64,000 nt of DNA from Rhytidiadelphus loreus. Lineage: Eukaryota; Streptophyta; Bryopsida; Hypnales; Hylocomiaceae. Location: the NCBI GenBank assembly GCA_947034895.1, contig OX344765.1:27781001-27845000 (forward strand), written 5' to 3'. Numbering within the stretch: the stretch's first letter is position 1; each line of letters begins with the position of its first letter. The notes below the pieces were generated by a model that was not told the origin of the DNA, did no database searches, and worked only from the letters and a program-made list of their open reading frames with translations. Position numbers and translations under genes: made by a program. This document shows, one piece after another, positions 20,820 to 30,345 of the stretch.

Positions 20820-22364
20820 TCAGAGCCGGAACCAGCTTCTGAACCCGGTCTGCTTCTCCGGCGCCACCACCCCATTTCCGCATCCACAGTCAGTTACCGG
20901 TAGCCGATGCAGCGGTTTACTCGTCTCCACGGCGTCGTCAGTTTCGATCTGCCACCGCGACTTCTTCACGAGATCAGGAGTATCCATATCCAGCTTGTGA
21001 AGCTCCATCATGTCGGGTGCCACTTTCGTAAACTGCGTCCCGTATTTTCCAAACAGGGTCTTGGGGTAGTAGGCGCGATTCTCGTCTTGCCTGACGGACA
21101 GCACAATGCGATCCGTCACGGACCAGTGCAGCTTGGCGCCGTTCGTTTCGATGGCTTCCCGGTCGAAAAGATTGCAAACCCGTTTGTAGAGTCCGCCGAG
21201 GAAAAGAGCGTACGAATCTTCGGGTGCGCGCAGGGAGACGCGGCGGGTGTCAAGGGGAGTGCCTTGGGAGCTGCTGCTTCGAGTGGGAGGCGAGTCGTAG
21301 GTCCAGTAGAAGCGGAGGCCATGCTTCATGGCGTGTTTCTGCATCCACACGTAGGAGTATTGCCAGAGATCATCCGGGTCGTTCAAGTCCTCTAGGTCTG
21401 CACCGCCACCGACGTTGCAGTGACTTCCCACGAACCAGACTTGCTTGACCTCTTGATTTTGTGGGGTGACTGTGTCCCAGAGAGTGGGAGCGAAGTGCTT
21501 GCGGTGTTCGTCGATGGCGAGAGCGTGGTAGGCGTTTTCCACGATGCACGAGAGGCCTTGGCCGTGGAACTGATACTGTTTGCTGCTGAATCGAGAGAAG
21601 GGGTAGACGTGGTCGTCGAGGACTTTGATTCCCGTTTCGGGGATGCCGACGGCCCCGACGGTGTCCCATACGCCAAGCATCTTGACTGTCACGCGGTGAA
21701 TGCGGAAGCTGGCTTTTGTGGCGGTGGTTGTGAATTCTTTCCATTTGTCGTAGGAGGCTTGCTGCAAAGCGGGATCCTTCTTGTCCGTCCCATCGGAAGT
21801 GGTGGTTTGGACGTACGCCTGGTACATGTCGTACGCTTTCACCACGACTGGGCTGCCTTCCAGCAATTCCGGATGATTCTTCGCGGATATGGATTCATTT
21901 TTCAGGACCCCGCCACACCGGTGCACGAGCGAAACGAGAGAGCGCGCGGAAAAGGCCCCGCGACTGAAGCCGAACACGAAAATCTCGTCTCCTTCACAGT
22001 AGTTGTTGGACAACCAGACGTAACCCGCGATGACGTTTGCGGAAAGGCCGTAACCAAACCCCAAACCGGATAAATGGAAGAGGGCGTTCGTGCCCACCCC
22101 TTTGATGTACTTCACCAGCTGCACGGGCTGACGCTCGGGCTCCAGCACGGGCTCCTTGGACGGGACGTCGCGACCGACCTTAGTGTATGGCTCGTAATCT
22201 TCCGGCGTCGAATCGTCAATAGCCTCGAACATACGGGCAACATTCGACAAGTTGAGCCTCTTGTTCCCCGTGCCATCAAACATCAACACCAGACGACGAT
22301 GGGGTGGTTCCAACGGGTCCCGCTGGGGAGCTTTCGAGTCGCTGTGTCCATTTGAGGTGCTCAT
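20820..22364 (-). CDS. DUF2235 domain protein, copy 1 (Tle1-like alpha/beta hydrolase)
   Basis: A 514-codon uninterrupted frame. Family features appear in order: DGTGN at residues 30-34 after a short beta strand, GVGT near 89-92, the nucleophile elbow GFSRGAFSAR at 132-141 (Ser134), LGVWDTVGA with Asp234, YHALAIDEHR at 279-288, and WFVGSHCNVGGG with His315. Ser, Asp and His would form the triad. DUF2235 proteins include the bacterial Tle1 phospholipases; the eukaryotic homologues are mostly uncharacterised, so lipid or ester hydrolysis is inferred. There is no obvious signal peptide or membrane span, suggesting a soluble protein. I chose this ATG because a splice acceptor TTACAG|G lies one base upstream, and because a 2-bp indel between the copies breaks the frame only upstream of it. 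The coding sequence is clearly richer in GC than its flanks. Its paralogue is at 60,674-62,218. Confidence 0.9.
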   Translation of the reverse strand: MSTSNGHSDSKAPQRDPLEPPHRRLVLMFDGTGNKRLNLSNVARMFEAIDDSTPEDYEPYTKVGRDVPSKEPVLEPERQPVQLVKYIKGVGTNALFHLSGLGFGYGLSANVIAGYVWLSNNYCEGDEIFVFGFSRGAFSARSLVSLVHRCGGVLKNESISAKNHPELLEGSPVVVKAYDMYQAYVQTTTSDGTDKKDPALQQASYDKWKEFTTTATKASFRIHRVTVKMLGVWDTVGAVGIPETGIKVLDDHVYPFSRFSSKQYQFHGQGLSCIVENAYHALAIDEHRKHFAPTLWDTVTPQNQEVKQVWFVGSHCNVGGGADLEDLNDPDDLWQYSYVWMQKHAMKHGLRFYWTYDSPPTRSSSSQGTPLDTRRVSLRAPEDSYALFLGGLYKRVCNLFDREAIETNGAKLHWSVTDRIVLSVRQDENRAYYPKTLFGKYGTQFTKVAPDMMELHKLDMDTPDLVKKSRWQIETDDAVETSKPLHRLPVTDCGCGNGVVAPEKQTGFRSWFRL

Positions 22365-22365
22365 C

Positions 22366-22812
22366 CTGTAATCAAATTTGCAATTCATGTCAAACAAACT
22401 CAGTCTCAAAACAATATTCCCGTATTGGATTCAACTCATCGAAAGCAAGCCGGAAGTAGAGAGACGTTTATTCGATGTGATGTGCAATCGATTTGCAATA
22501 CATGCTGTAGAGCTCAATCTGTACAGAAATTTCCAGGCCGGATTTCTAACAAAGCCGCCCATGAGTGGGAAGCCCACAATATGAAGAACACCGTAACGTC
22601 TACCTGCATACATCATTCAATCCTAACTCATGGTTCATCATATTCTACGGACAGACAAGATTGCCGAAGGAAAAACAAAATTTATCACAGGGGATGCAAG
22701 TTTGCACGCAAGTTTTGTAGAATGCTAGTCATTGCAGGCAATTGCAACCAGCTTGATTCCATGCATTGATCTTGCATATACAGACTCCATAAAAGTAAAT
22801 GAGATCGTTCAC
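22366..22812 (-). other. Predicted 5'-UTR intron of DUF2235 copy 1
   Basis: On the minus strand a donor CAG|GTGAAC at 22,815-22,807 and an acceptor TTGATTACAG|G ending at 22,366 bound 447 bp. The acceptor sits directly before G-ATG. Both sites recur at equivalent positions in copy 2, with AAG|GTGAAC as the donor. Splice use is inferred from sequence only. Confidence 0.6.
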
Positions 22813-23027
22813 CTGTTTTGCAGACAGCGCAGCTGTGAGACTCAAGCGCTTACTCAGAGATCCGCTTCGAATGGAAGGACGTTCAAAAACTCCACGCGCT
22901 AGTCTCGCTCGAAATCCTCTTAATGCAGCAAGCTTCTCAAGCTACGATGCGCCTGCACTCACTATTCACGACCACAAACTTCCGAGCACATCGACATAGA
23001 TTTAGAGCCTGAAAGATAACCCTCAGC

Positions 23028-23036
23028 TTATATATA
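23028..23036 (-). promoter_or_regulatory. TATA-like element of DUF2235 copy 1
   Basis: TATATATAA on the minus strand, about 210 bp upstream of the predicted donor. It is merged with a TA-rich microsatellite (to about 23,068) absent from copy 2. Downstream sequence 'gggttatctttcaggctcta' is conserved in copy 2, so transcription probably starts near 23,000. Confidence 0.4.
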
Positions 23037-23600
23037 TGTATATATCTATATCTATACATCTATATATACCACCAATGAAGAGATCCACCAACCCCCGACA
23101 GCGTCGCAGCATCCCCAGGGCACTCCTCGCACTGCAGTGCCACGCTGGAAATGAATAGATTTCGCCCTTTCTGAGTGCTGTATGGTACGGCATTTCTATT
23201 TTTTGGTCACGGATCTGACAGTCTCCGAAGCTGTAAGTAAAGTTACTAATATTCGTTGACGATGGCGGACGCAAGGTCTTATTTCGACAGTAGGAGAATG
23301 ACTGCTTTCATCACGTGTGTGTGGACAGGCTGGAGGCGAGAAAAACATGGGATCGTGGGCACTGGGGAAGAAACGCGAACCTCCGGAAATATCACTGAAC
23401 ACTCTCGCAAGAGCACCCTGTAACCAGGGTGAAATCTACAAACAGTGAGAGTGAAAGTGCCGTAACAAGCTCGCGCTGGAAAACTTCTTCACACCCATTC
23501 TTCACCCAAAAAAAACTTCTCAAAAAAAACTTCTCAGTCTTTAGAGAGTGTGTCCTCTGCAATTCAAGGAGAGTGTCACATCCCATTCTTTGAAGATCGA
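23037..23600. other. Upstream flank of DUF2235 copy 1
   Basis: Homology to the flank of copy 2 continues to about 23,400 (partner about 63,285), including 'ttgacgatggcgg', 'cgcaaggtctta' and 'ctccggaaatat'. It therefore probably includes promoter DNA. Beyond 23,400 the two flanks differ. The small open frames have no recognised product. Confidence 0.5.
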
Positions 23601-23682
23601 GAATGGAAGAAAAGGTGTGATAACCCCTATTTTAGCATTGCCTATTTCAGAAGTTGTCCAATCCTTCTAAGAAAATAAAATA

Positions 23683-24250
23683 CTCCCTTTGTCCCTCTAA
23701 AAACCTCCAAATCAATCAGAATTTTTGTCCCACCAGAGAGCTCCGTTTCTTGATTTTGACCATTGAGTAAGTGTTTTCGATATTGAACAACCTTGTAGGG
23801 GCAAGTGAAACAATCTAGGAGCATTCCTCTAGCCTAGCAAGCTTGGTCTTGCCAATATAAGACACCTTGTACAAATTGCTTTCTCAGATAGCGGTGTTAA
23901 TAATGCATTTAGTGCCACTTTAGCGCTATAAAAATTTGTTCATAAAGTGGGCTATGTTTTTTATTGCACATATTTGGGAAACACATTTCTAGAATCCTAT
24001 TGTTGCCACCACCCTTTAAATCATCTAAAATGACAAAGATGACAACATTTACAAATTATGCTCAAATATCGTACTTTCCACATGGATTTTAGGTACCTAA
24101 CTGATGACAACACCTAAACTAGAGATTGTACATAGACCTAATAGAAGGCTTAATCATTCTTGAATCTATGTATTGCTAGCACTATGACTAAAAATACAGT
24201 TAATCCCTTAAAAAGAAGAATTTTGGAGGTTTTTAGTGGGACAAAGGAAA
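23683..24250. mobile_element. Stowaway/mariner-like non-autonomous element
   Basis: The left end is CTCCCTTTGTCCCTCTAAAA; the right end, read inward, is TTTCCTTTGTCCCACTAAAA, giving TIRs of about 30 bp. TA dinucleotides flank both sides (23,681-23,682, 24,251-24,252). The CTCCCT..GTCCC start is characteristic of plant mariner/Stowaway elements. At 568 bp it carries no transposase; a 76-codon frame overlapping its right end has no DDE motif. Confidence 0.75.
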
Positions 24251-24252
24251 TA

Positions 24253-25620
24253 TTTACCAAGATCTAGATGAAAGTTAATCCCTAAAGGACCAAATGACCA
24301 TTGAAGGTATGCAAGTGATTTTGGGTAGGTGTATATGAAGTCATTTTTTAATAAATGTTCTTCAAATTTTGACACAAGATGTAAACATGTTAACCCCTTT
24401 AGTGACGAAATAATTTTTTTGATGGGGTGCCTGGACAAAAGTTATGTTGCCTTTTTGGTAGCCGAGGCAATTTTGAGTAGCATGTACAAAATTCCTCGGC
24501 TATAATTTTGAAATCTAGCACGTATATAACTTACATGACACAAGATGCAAATGTCAAAAAAATCGAGTATAGTGTAAAAATCTCACTTCAAGAGGAGTTA
24601 AAGTTTGTTGACCTCGTCAAATAGGAATTAAAAAATCCTTTTTCTTCTCAATTCAAACATTATAATCTTTCAATCTATGCGGTCAAAGTTTCTAAATTTG
24701 TTTTACACATTCCCACAATAGTTTAGTACAATTTTTTACTGTTGAATTTTGAAGGTGACCTTTTAAGAGTTGATTGCATTTGGAGGGAAGTCAATTTTCT
24801 TAGGAAGAAGAATGGAATTGGCATGTAACCCAAGTTGTTTTATATTTTTTGGCCCTTTGTAGGAATAACTACAGAGTACAAATTTTTTAAGTTGAAACGT
24901 AGTGATCAATTGGGGGCAGGGCACGCCCCACCCCATTGGTGTGGTCTCCATGCCATCTTTGGTGCGTAGTGTAGGTTGATATTCAATTTGCCTCACTTTG
25001 TATCAAGGCTTTTTTTTGGACCTGTGTCCCGTGTGCTGGCTTCACTACAGAGGCCAGTTTTTGGAGGGATGAAGCCAGAGAGGTCAGATTTCTGACAGTC
25101 TGGCGAAATTTCGCCAAAAGAAAGAGCCCTGATTTGTATTATTCTTACACCCATGCCACTTGCAGCTGGGTTCTTGTACCATTCTTTCTTGCACTAAAGG
25201 CTCCCTTTACTTGTGTCAAAAACAAAACAAACGTAGTAGTCAATAAAAGCATTCACCTCCTGAAATGTACACTGTTCGTGCACTGAAGAAAGCAAAATAT
25301 ACCTGTGTGACAGTGCTTCAGGTAGAGGCAGGTCTGTGTTAGGACCTTCTACCTTAGCCATTCAAATTCATTCTTGTCTGCAGTATGACTAACTACTGCA
25401 ATTAGTCATGTTTTAGTACCTAGACGTCAGGATTTGGTGCTTGCAGCTGTGATGCACTGGTGTGGGTTTGTGCGGAGGATGGATGCGTGAAAAGCATGTG
25501 ATGAAATATGTGTGAAAAACATGCGTGAAAAGCATGTGTTGAAATATGCTTTCAATCATCTGCCAATGAACTTTATAGCAGAAAAATGACTCACCTTCCT
25601 TACTTTCACATTTCAATGCT
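24253..25620. other. Intergenic, with a TTAACCCCTTTA end motif
   Basis: Motifs 'gttaatccctaaaggacc' (24,270) and 'gttaacccctttagtgac' (24,392) match the terminal motif of the element at 47,692-49,429 and may be truncated relatives. Otherwise nothing was recognised. Confidence 0.35.
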
Positions 25621-25649
25621 CAATCATGCACCCTATCCTCGCTCGGATC

Positions 25650-26095
25650 GGGGTGGATTACCCCCTCACTCGCCCTTACCAGGGGTGCATGTAAAAAAAA
25701 GCCCCCTATTTTGGGCCATTCTAGGGTATACTCTTGACCTCTCTTAACTAATTTGGGGTCTCTGATCACAAAAATGAATTAAAAATTTGAAAAAAAATTC
25801 ATATGTGGAAAATTAATAATTCCAGGGTTTACCCGCAGGGCCGAGCGAGGGGATCAGTTCACCCTGGCCCTCACTCGTCCTCCAAGTCAATCCACAGGGT
25901 GCAAGCAAAAAAAGACCCCCTATTTTGTACCTAGAAAATGTATGCTCTACATCTCTCAAAGCCAATTTGGGGCCTCTGATTGCAAATAGGAATTCAAAAA
26001 TTGCAAATTTTATTGTAGGTAGGAAATAAAAAAATTTAGGGTTTTCCTTCGGGGACGAGCAAGGGGGTGAGTTTACCCCGCCCCCCTATGGATGA
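25650..26095 (+). repeat. Two-unit tandem repeat, about 215 bp per unit
   Basis: Unit 1 (about 25,680-25,880) and unit 2 (about 25,900-26,090) each begin 'aggggtgcatgtaaaaaaaa' or 'cagggtgcaagcaaaaaaag', continue with 'accccctattttg' and 'aatttggggcctctgat', and end in 'gagggg..cagttcaccctgg' or 'gggggtgagtttaccccg'. A reverse, diverged unit lies at 46,900-47,135, and the start motif 'accaggggtgcatgt' also occurs at 20,561. Confidence 0.7.
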
Positions 26096-29000
26096 TGAAT
26101 GTTTTTAAAAACCCCATTACAAGAAATCTGAACCCTATATAGGGCTGTGAGTTTTTAAATTTTTGGCAGCCCCAAAATGCAAGTACCAAAAAATTAATTA
26201 ATATATATATATATTTTTTAAAAATATTTAAAAATATTTGAATATTTTAAATATTTATAAAAATATTTTAAAAGTTGTTAGTCTAATATGGCGCTACTAT
26301 GGCACCAATAATGCCACATCAGATCTAGAAATTAATTGATTAATTAATTAATTTAAAAAAAATCCTTAATTGCACCAAAATTGCACAAGGGGATGCAAAA
26401 TTGGCAGCCCTTTGCAAGGTTCAAAATTTGTGTAATGAGTGTAAGGTATCTAGGCATACACCTAAAATTGACCAAATAAGCAATTCAACATGGTTTCCAT
26501 TATTATATTGAATTTTTTTTTGTCGGGTCTTATTGGTAATCAAAAGGAAATTTTAGATTCTTTTAGAAAGCATTTTTTGGATACCCTATGAATAGACTAA
26601 GATTATTCAAAGTGTTGAAAATAGGTGTTAACTAATTATGAACAAATCCATAGTTCAAAATTAATATCACATTCACTGGCAACTTAATGATGAAAATATG
26701 AAAAACATATTGTCCAAATGTTCACTTTTGAGCTTGAAAAATCAAAATGGATCAAAAAAATAAAACAAAAATAAAAAAATCGACAAGTGTCAATACATTC
26801 TCAATCACAAAGAACGTCTATAATTCTATGAGAAGTTCATAATTAGTTAAATAGGGGAGTTCTTTTTAAAATGACCCTAGACTCTCTTGAATAGTGAGAG
26901 TACATTTTAGGCAAGAATATGTAGGGGTTGGTTTTAGAAAATTAAGGGTCAAAATTAGATGTAATTACCTTACTTCTTCAATAATCTAGTGAAAACATGA
27001 TTCACAAGAGGACTAAAAATGTTTGATGAATGACTTTTAAGGAAATTGTAAGAACAAAGAATGCACCAATAAGTGATTTATTTGCAAGAAATGCATATTT
27101 GATAACTCTTATCACATATTTATAGGAATAGAGGTGTACCTACACTATAGAATTTTTTGTTAAAATGGTGGTATTTAATACACTATTTTTCCATTAATTT
27201 CCTTCTATAGTTCTAAAGTCTAGGTTTGATATACATTTTAAACCGAACGGTTTGAATGAAAAAGTGCCAAATTTGTGGAATATTGTCATTTAAAAGAAAT
27301 TTTGGTTCACCCTTTTAATATTCAATTATCCTCCCTTTTTAAAAAATTTAAGAAGAATAATAACCATCATTTAAACTACAAAAAAATGGACAAATATAAA
27401 CTACAAATAGAGGTCATTTGGGGGTCTTAGACAAGCCTAGGAAGATTAGTGGTGAAAGTAGAAACTAACTTCTAACTAGGAATAAGTAAGGAAACTATTG
27501 GAGCCCAAAACATCATTTTTGCACAAAATGGAGTTGAACTCCAGAAAAAATTCTTCTTTCCTCTTATCCCCACTACTTACATACTACTTAATAATTATCC
27601 ACGCTTAGGAAGATGGATGTTTGGAAAATTGTACTTCCTACAATCAACCTAGTAAAGACACATATAACTAAAAATATTTGATACTTTCAAGAAAATCGTA
27701 GAAATGAAGAATGCACAATCCTATAAATGATTGCAAGAAACATTTACACTATTTCTTGTCACAAGTTTGTAACTTCAAATGACTCAAGATTTGTGGTCAA
27801 AGTACTTTTGAATAATTTACATCTCAAATATTAAAAAATCATATTTTTCATTTATCTTTTGTTATTTATAACTTCGTTTTTTTGGATGTTACAATGGACA
27901 ATTTGTTTATTTATTTATTCAATTTCTAGCTCCAAAAAAATGAATTAAAAATTTGGATCTAAATTCATCATTTGGAATTATGCAAACTATTGTGAGTCCT
28001 CAATTTGTCACTTGGAACTCATAGTTTTTTTTCTTCAATTTTACATGTTTCACGCATTTAAGGCCATTCCTCACTACTTTGGTAGGGACTTCTACCAAAA
28101 CTCTCAATAATCCTATTTTTATGTGTTTTTTCATATTTTTGATCTAAAAAATAACTAAAAGTCGCAAAAAATAAGTTCATAGTTCCAAGTGTCAACTTGA
28201 GGGCTCACAGTATGTCCCCGTGAACATAGGTATGCACTTTTCCAAAGCACTATTTGTGCTATCAACTACAATATGAGAGCAAAATAGACGATTGTCATTG
28301 ACAATCACGCGTCCATGCTGAGGACTACTTGTTCACAAGAAGGGTAATTCTTTTGAGATGACAATGTGTGTGAGACCGTGAAGCTCAAAAAAATATGGAA
28401 TAGGGATTGCCGTTGCCCGCCCCCATTGGCTAATCATCCATGACTCTATCATAGATGACTAAAAGATGGTAGTAGGTCAAGCATAGACCTTGGTGATGCT
28501 TCAAATCCCGTAATATGCATAGAAGATGGCATTTTAAGCCTGGACGTAGAATTCATTCTGTAACTAACCTTCCTATGTGTAATGTGGTAGGGCATCATCC
28601 ATGGAGGTGGATCAACGTTGGCGTGGGACCTCGGGGGGGTCATTTAGAGTATCCATTAGAAACCACGTGCAAACAAAACTTTGGACCCCTATATACTTTT
28701 GAATTTTAAATAAAACGAAATTAAAAAATATGAATAGAATTTTCTACTTTGAAAGTTTATATTTTGAATTATTGATATTTTTATTTGTTAATAATAATTA
28801 GTTACAAATTTTTGAAGTAAAAAGATACACTATAGAACTAAAAAATAACTTTCACATTCCTATATTAATATATTATGTAAGAAAAATTTGTCTAAAAAAG
28901 GAACAAAAAAATAGAAAAATAACTCTCTATTGAAAGCTCATTTTGAGTTGAATATTGATTCAATGGTCATCAAAATGTGTTCTCTATAATTATTTGAGTT

Positions 29001-29269
29001 GAAAAATATGCCATTTTTGTTTATTTTCAACCTCTTCTAGAAATCATTTCATTTTTATTTAAGTTGGAAATTTTGGCAACAGAAACCTTTAGTCATTATT
29101 AAACAATGATCAAAATTTTAGGTTGAAATTATAGTTTATTAGAAACCACTTATTCGCATGTGGTTTGTTATAATAGAACTAAGTGCACCCCCCGAGGTTG
29201 AAGTTTTTAGTTGTTTCAAAAAAAGTAGAATCTATAGTTGCTAGCCTACAAATTGAACTCTACAAGATG
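26096..29269. other. Long AT-rich gene-free stretch
   Basis: No gene is supported. A weak direct repeat is visible: 'aagaatgcaccaataagtg'..'gcaagaaatgca' near 27,055-27,095 recurs as 'aagaatgcacaatcctata'..'gcaagaaaca' near 27,705-27,740. TA-rich simple sequence lies at 26,195-26,275. Short frames at 28,449-28,709 overlap on both strands and show no motif. Confidence 0.4.
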
Positions 29270-29680
29270 AATTATAAGAGAAGGGTATTTGTTGTGGAAA
29301 TAGAATGTTTATAGATTAAAATCACTTTAGGAATCCAACAATACAATTAGTTCACCAAGATTTTTCTCCATGAAAAGATTTTCCAGATACCAATAATTAA
29401 AAGAGATAGTAGAATTCCAATCTCCTATGTAGAATGTGCAAAGTAAAAATATGAGCTTATACATCTTTTATGGTATTTGATGAGAGGTTCCATAAAAAAA
29501 TTGGAATCTTTTGAATTGCAGAAGATCCTCTTCTAAACAGTCAACTACTTAGACTGACATTGAAAAAAGTCTAGAAATTACTTAGGTTGCGGTAGACTCT
29601 CACTAAAAATTAGAATAGAATTTTTTGTGCTAATAACATGCCCTGACAAATTTCAAGGCATTCGGACACCAACAATTCCT
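29270..29680 (-). repeat. Family A fragment
   Basis: Matches the right arm of the first family A copy (1,675-1,880) and, inverted, 57,760-58,080. Shared pieces are 'tgagaggttcc', 'actctcactaaaaattag' and 'ccctgacaaatttcaa'. It lies directly beside a retrotransposon remnant, which raises the possibility that family A is part of an LTR element. Confidence 0.55.
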
Positions 29681-29711
29681 CTTCATTCTTTGTCATATAG
29701 GTATCCAACAC

Positions 29712-30345
29712 TTATAACATCACCATCTCTATTGTTATCTGTTTTTTTCTTTTTACAACATCAATGATGAATTCATAAAAGTCTTTTTTAGCAATGCCAA
29801 ATGCTTCCCTTAAGGTGAACTTAATCTTATCATCCAAAACTCTCTCCTCTAAAATGCCTTTCATATCTATAGAAGATTCAATGTTGTATTGAAGTTTGTG
29901 GGTTGAAGCTTTGCCCTTTCCTCTTGTTCCATCTTCATTCTCCTTTACCTTCTTATGGTCACTCATTTTCTCCTTCCACTTCTCCTTTGGAAGTGGTGCA
30001 TCTCTTGGGTGAGAAGCAATAGGTATTACTTCGTGCCTCTATCTTCTGTAGTTTGTTGGCCCTTGTATTAATGCATCTTTACCAATTTGCATTTTCTTCT
30101 TACAAGCAAGTTCTTCTATCTCATCTTCTACATTTCTACCCCTCATAACTTCAAAAACACATTTTGGGGCTCCTCTCTATTCTCACTTATCAAATAGACT
30201 CTAATGGTGGTAGAATCCACATGATCATACCACCTAATTAGATTCTTGATGTCATATGCTCCTTTGATCATAACTTCTTGGTTGGCCTTTGGTGATATAT
30301 TGGTTGATCTAACTATATAGATATGATCTATAGATCATATTTTAC
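29712..30345 (-). pseudogene. Retrotransposon polyprotein remnant (gag/protease region)
   Basis: On the minus strand, 29,966-29,712 encodes a Lys/Glu-rich linker followed by 'IESSIDMKGILEERVLDDKI' and 'FTLREAFGIAKKDFYEF', which resembles the gag-to-protease boundary of plant LTR retrotransposon polyproteins. Upstream, 30,345 to about 29,970 gives matching fragments in shifted frames, for example IRWYDHVDSTTIRVYLI and VEDEIEELACKKKMQIGKDA. They are separated by a frameshift and an in-frame stop. No protease catalytic motif, reverse transcriptase or integrase follows; family A sequence begins instead. The assignment rests on recalled family resemblance, so the element class is uncertain. Confidence 0.5.

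Noticed and set aside
20687..20887. A 66-codon minus-strand frame overlapping the end of DUF2235 copy 1, considered as an alternative C-terminus
   Set aside because: It is in a different frame, would need unsupported splicing, and is not preserved in copy 2.
20907..22355. Plus-strand open frames (162, 217 and 93 codons) opposite DUF2235 copy 1, with similar frames at 60,941-62,209
   Set aside because: They are antisense shadows of a GC-rich constrained coding sequence. Their conservation between copies follows from the minus-strand gene, and they contain no known domain.
24208..24438. A 76-codon minus-strand frame overlapping the Stowaway-like element, considered as a transposase remnant
   Set aside because: It contains no DDE/DDD or helix-turn-helix motif and crosses the element border.
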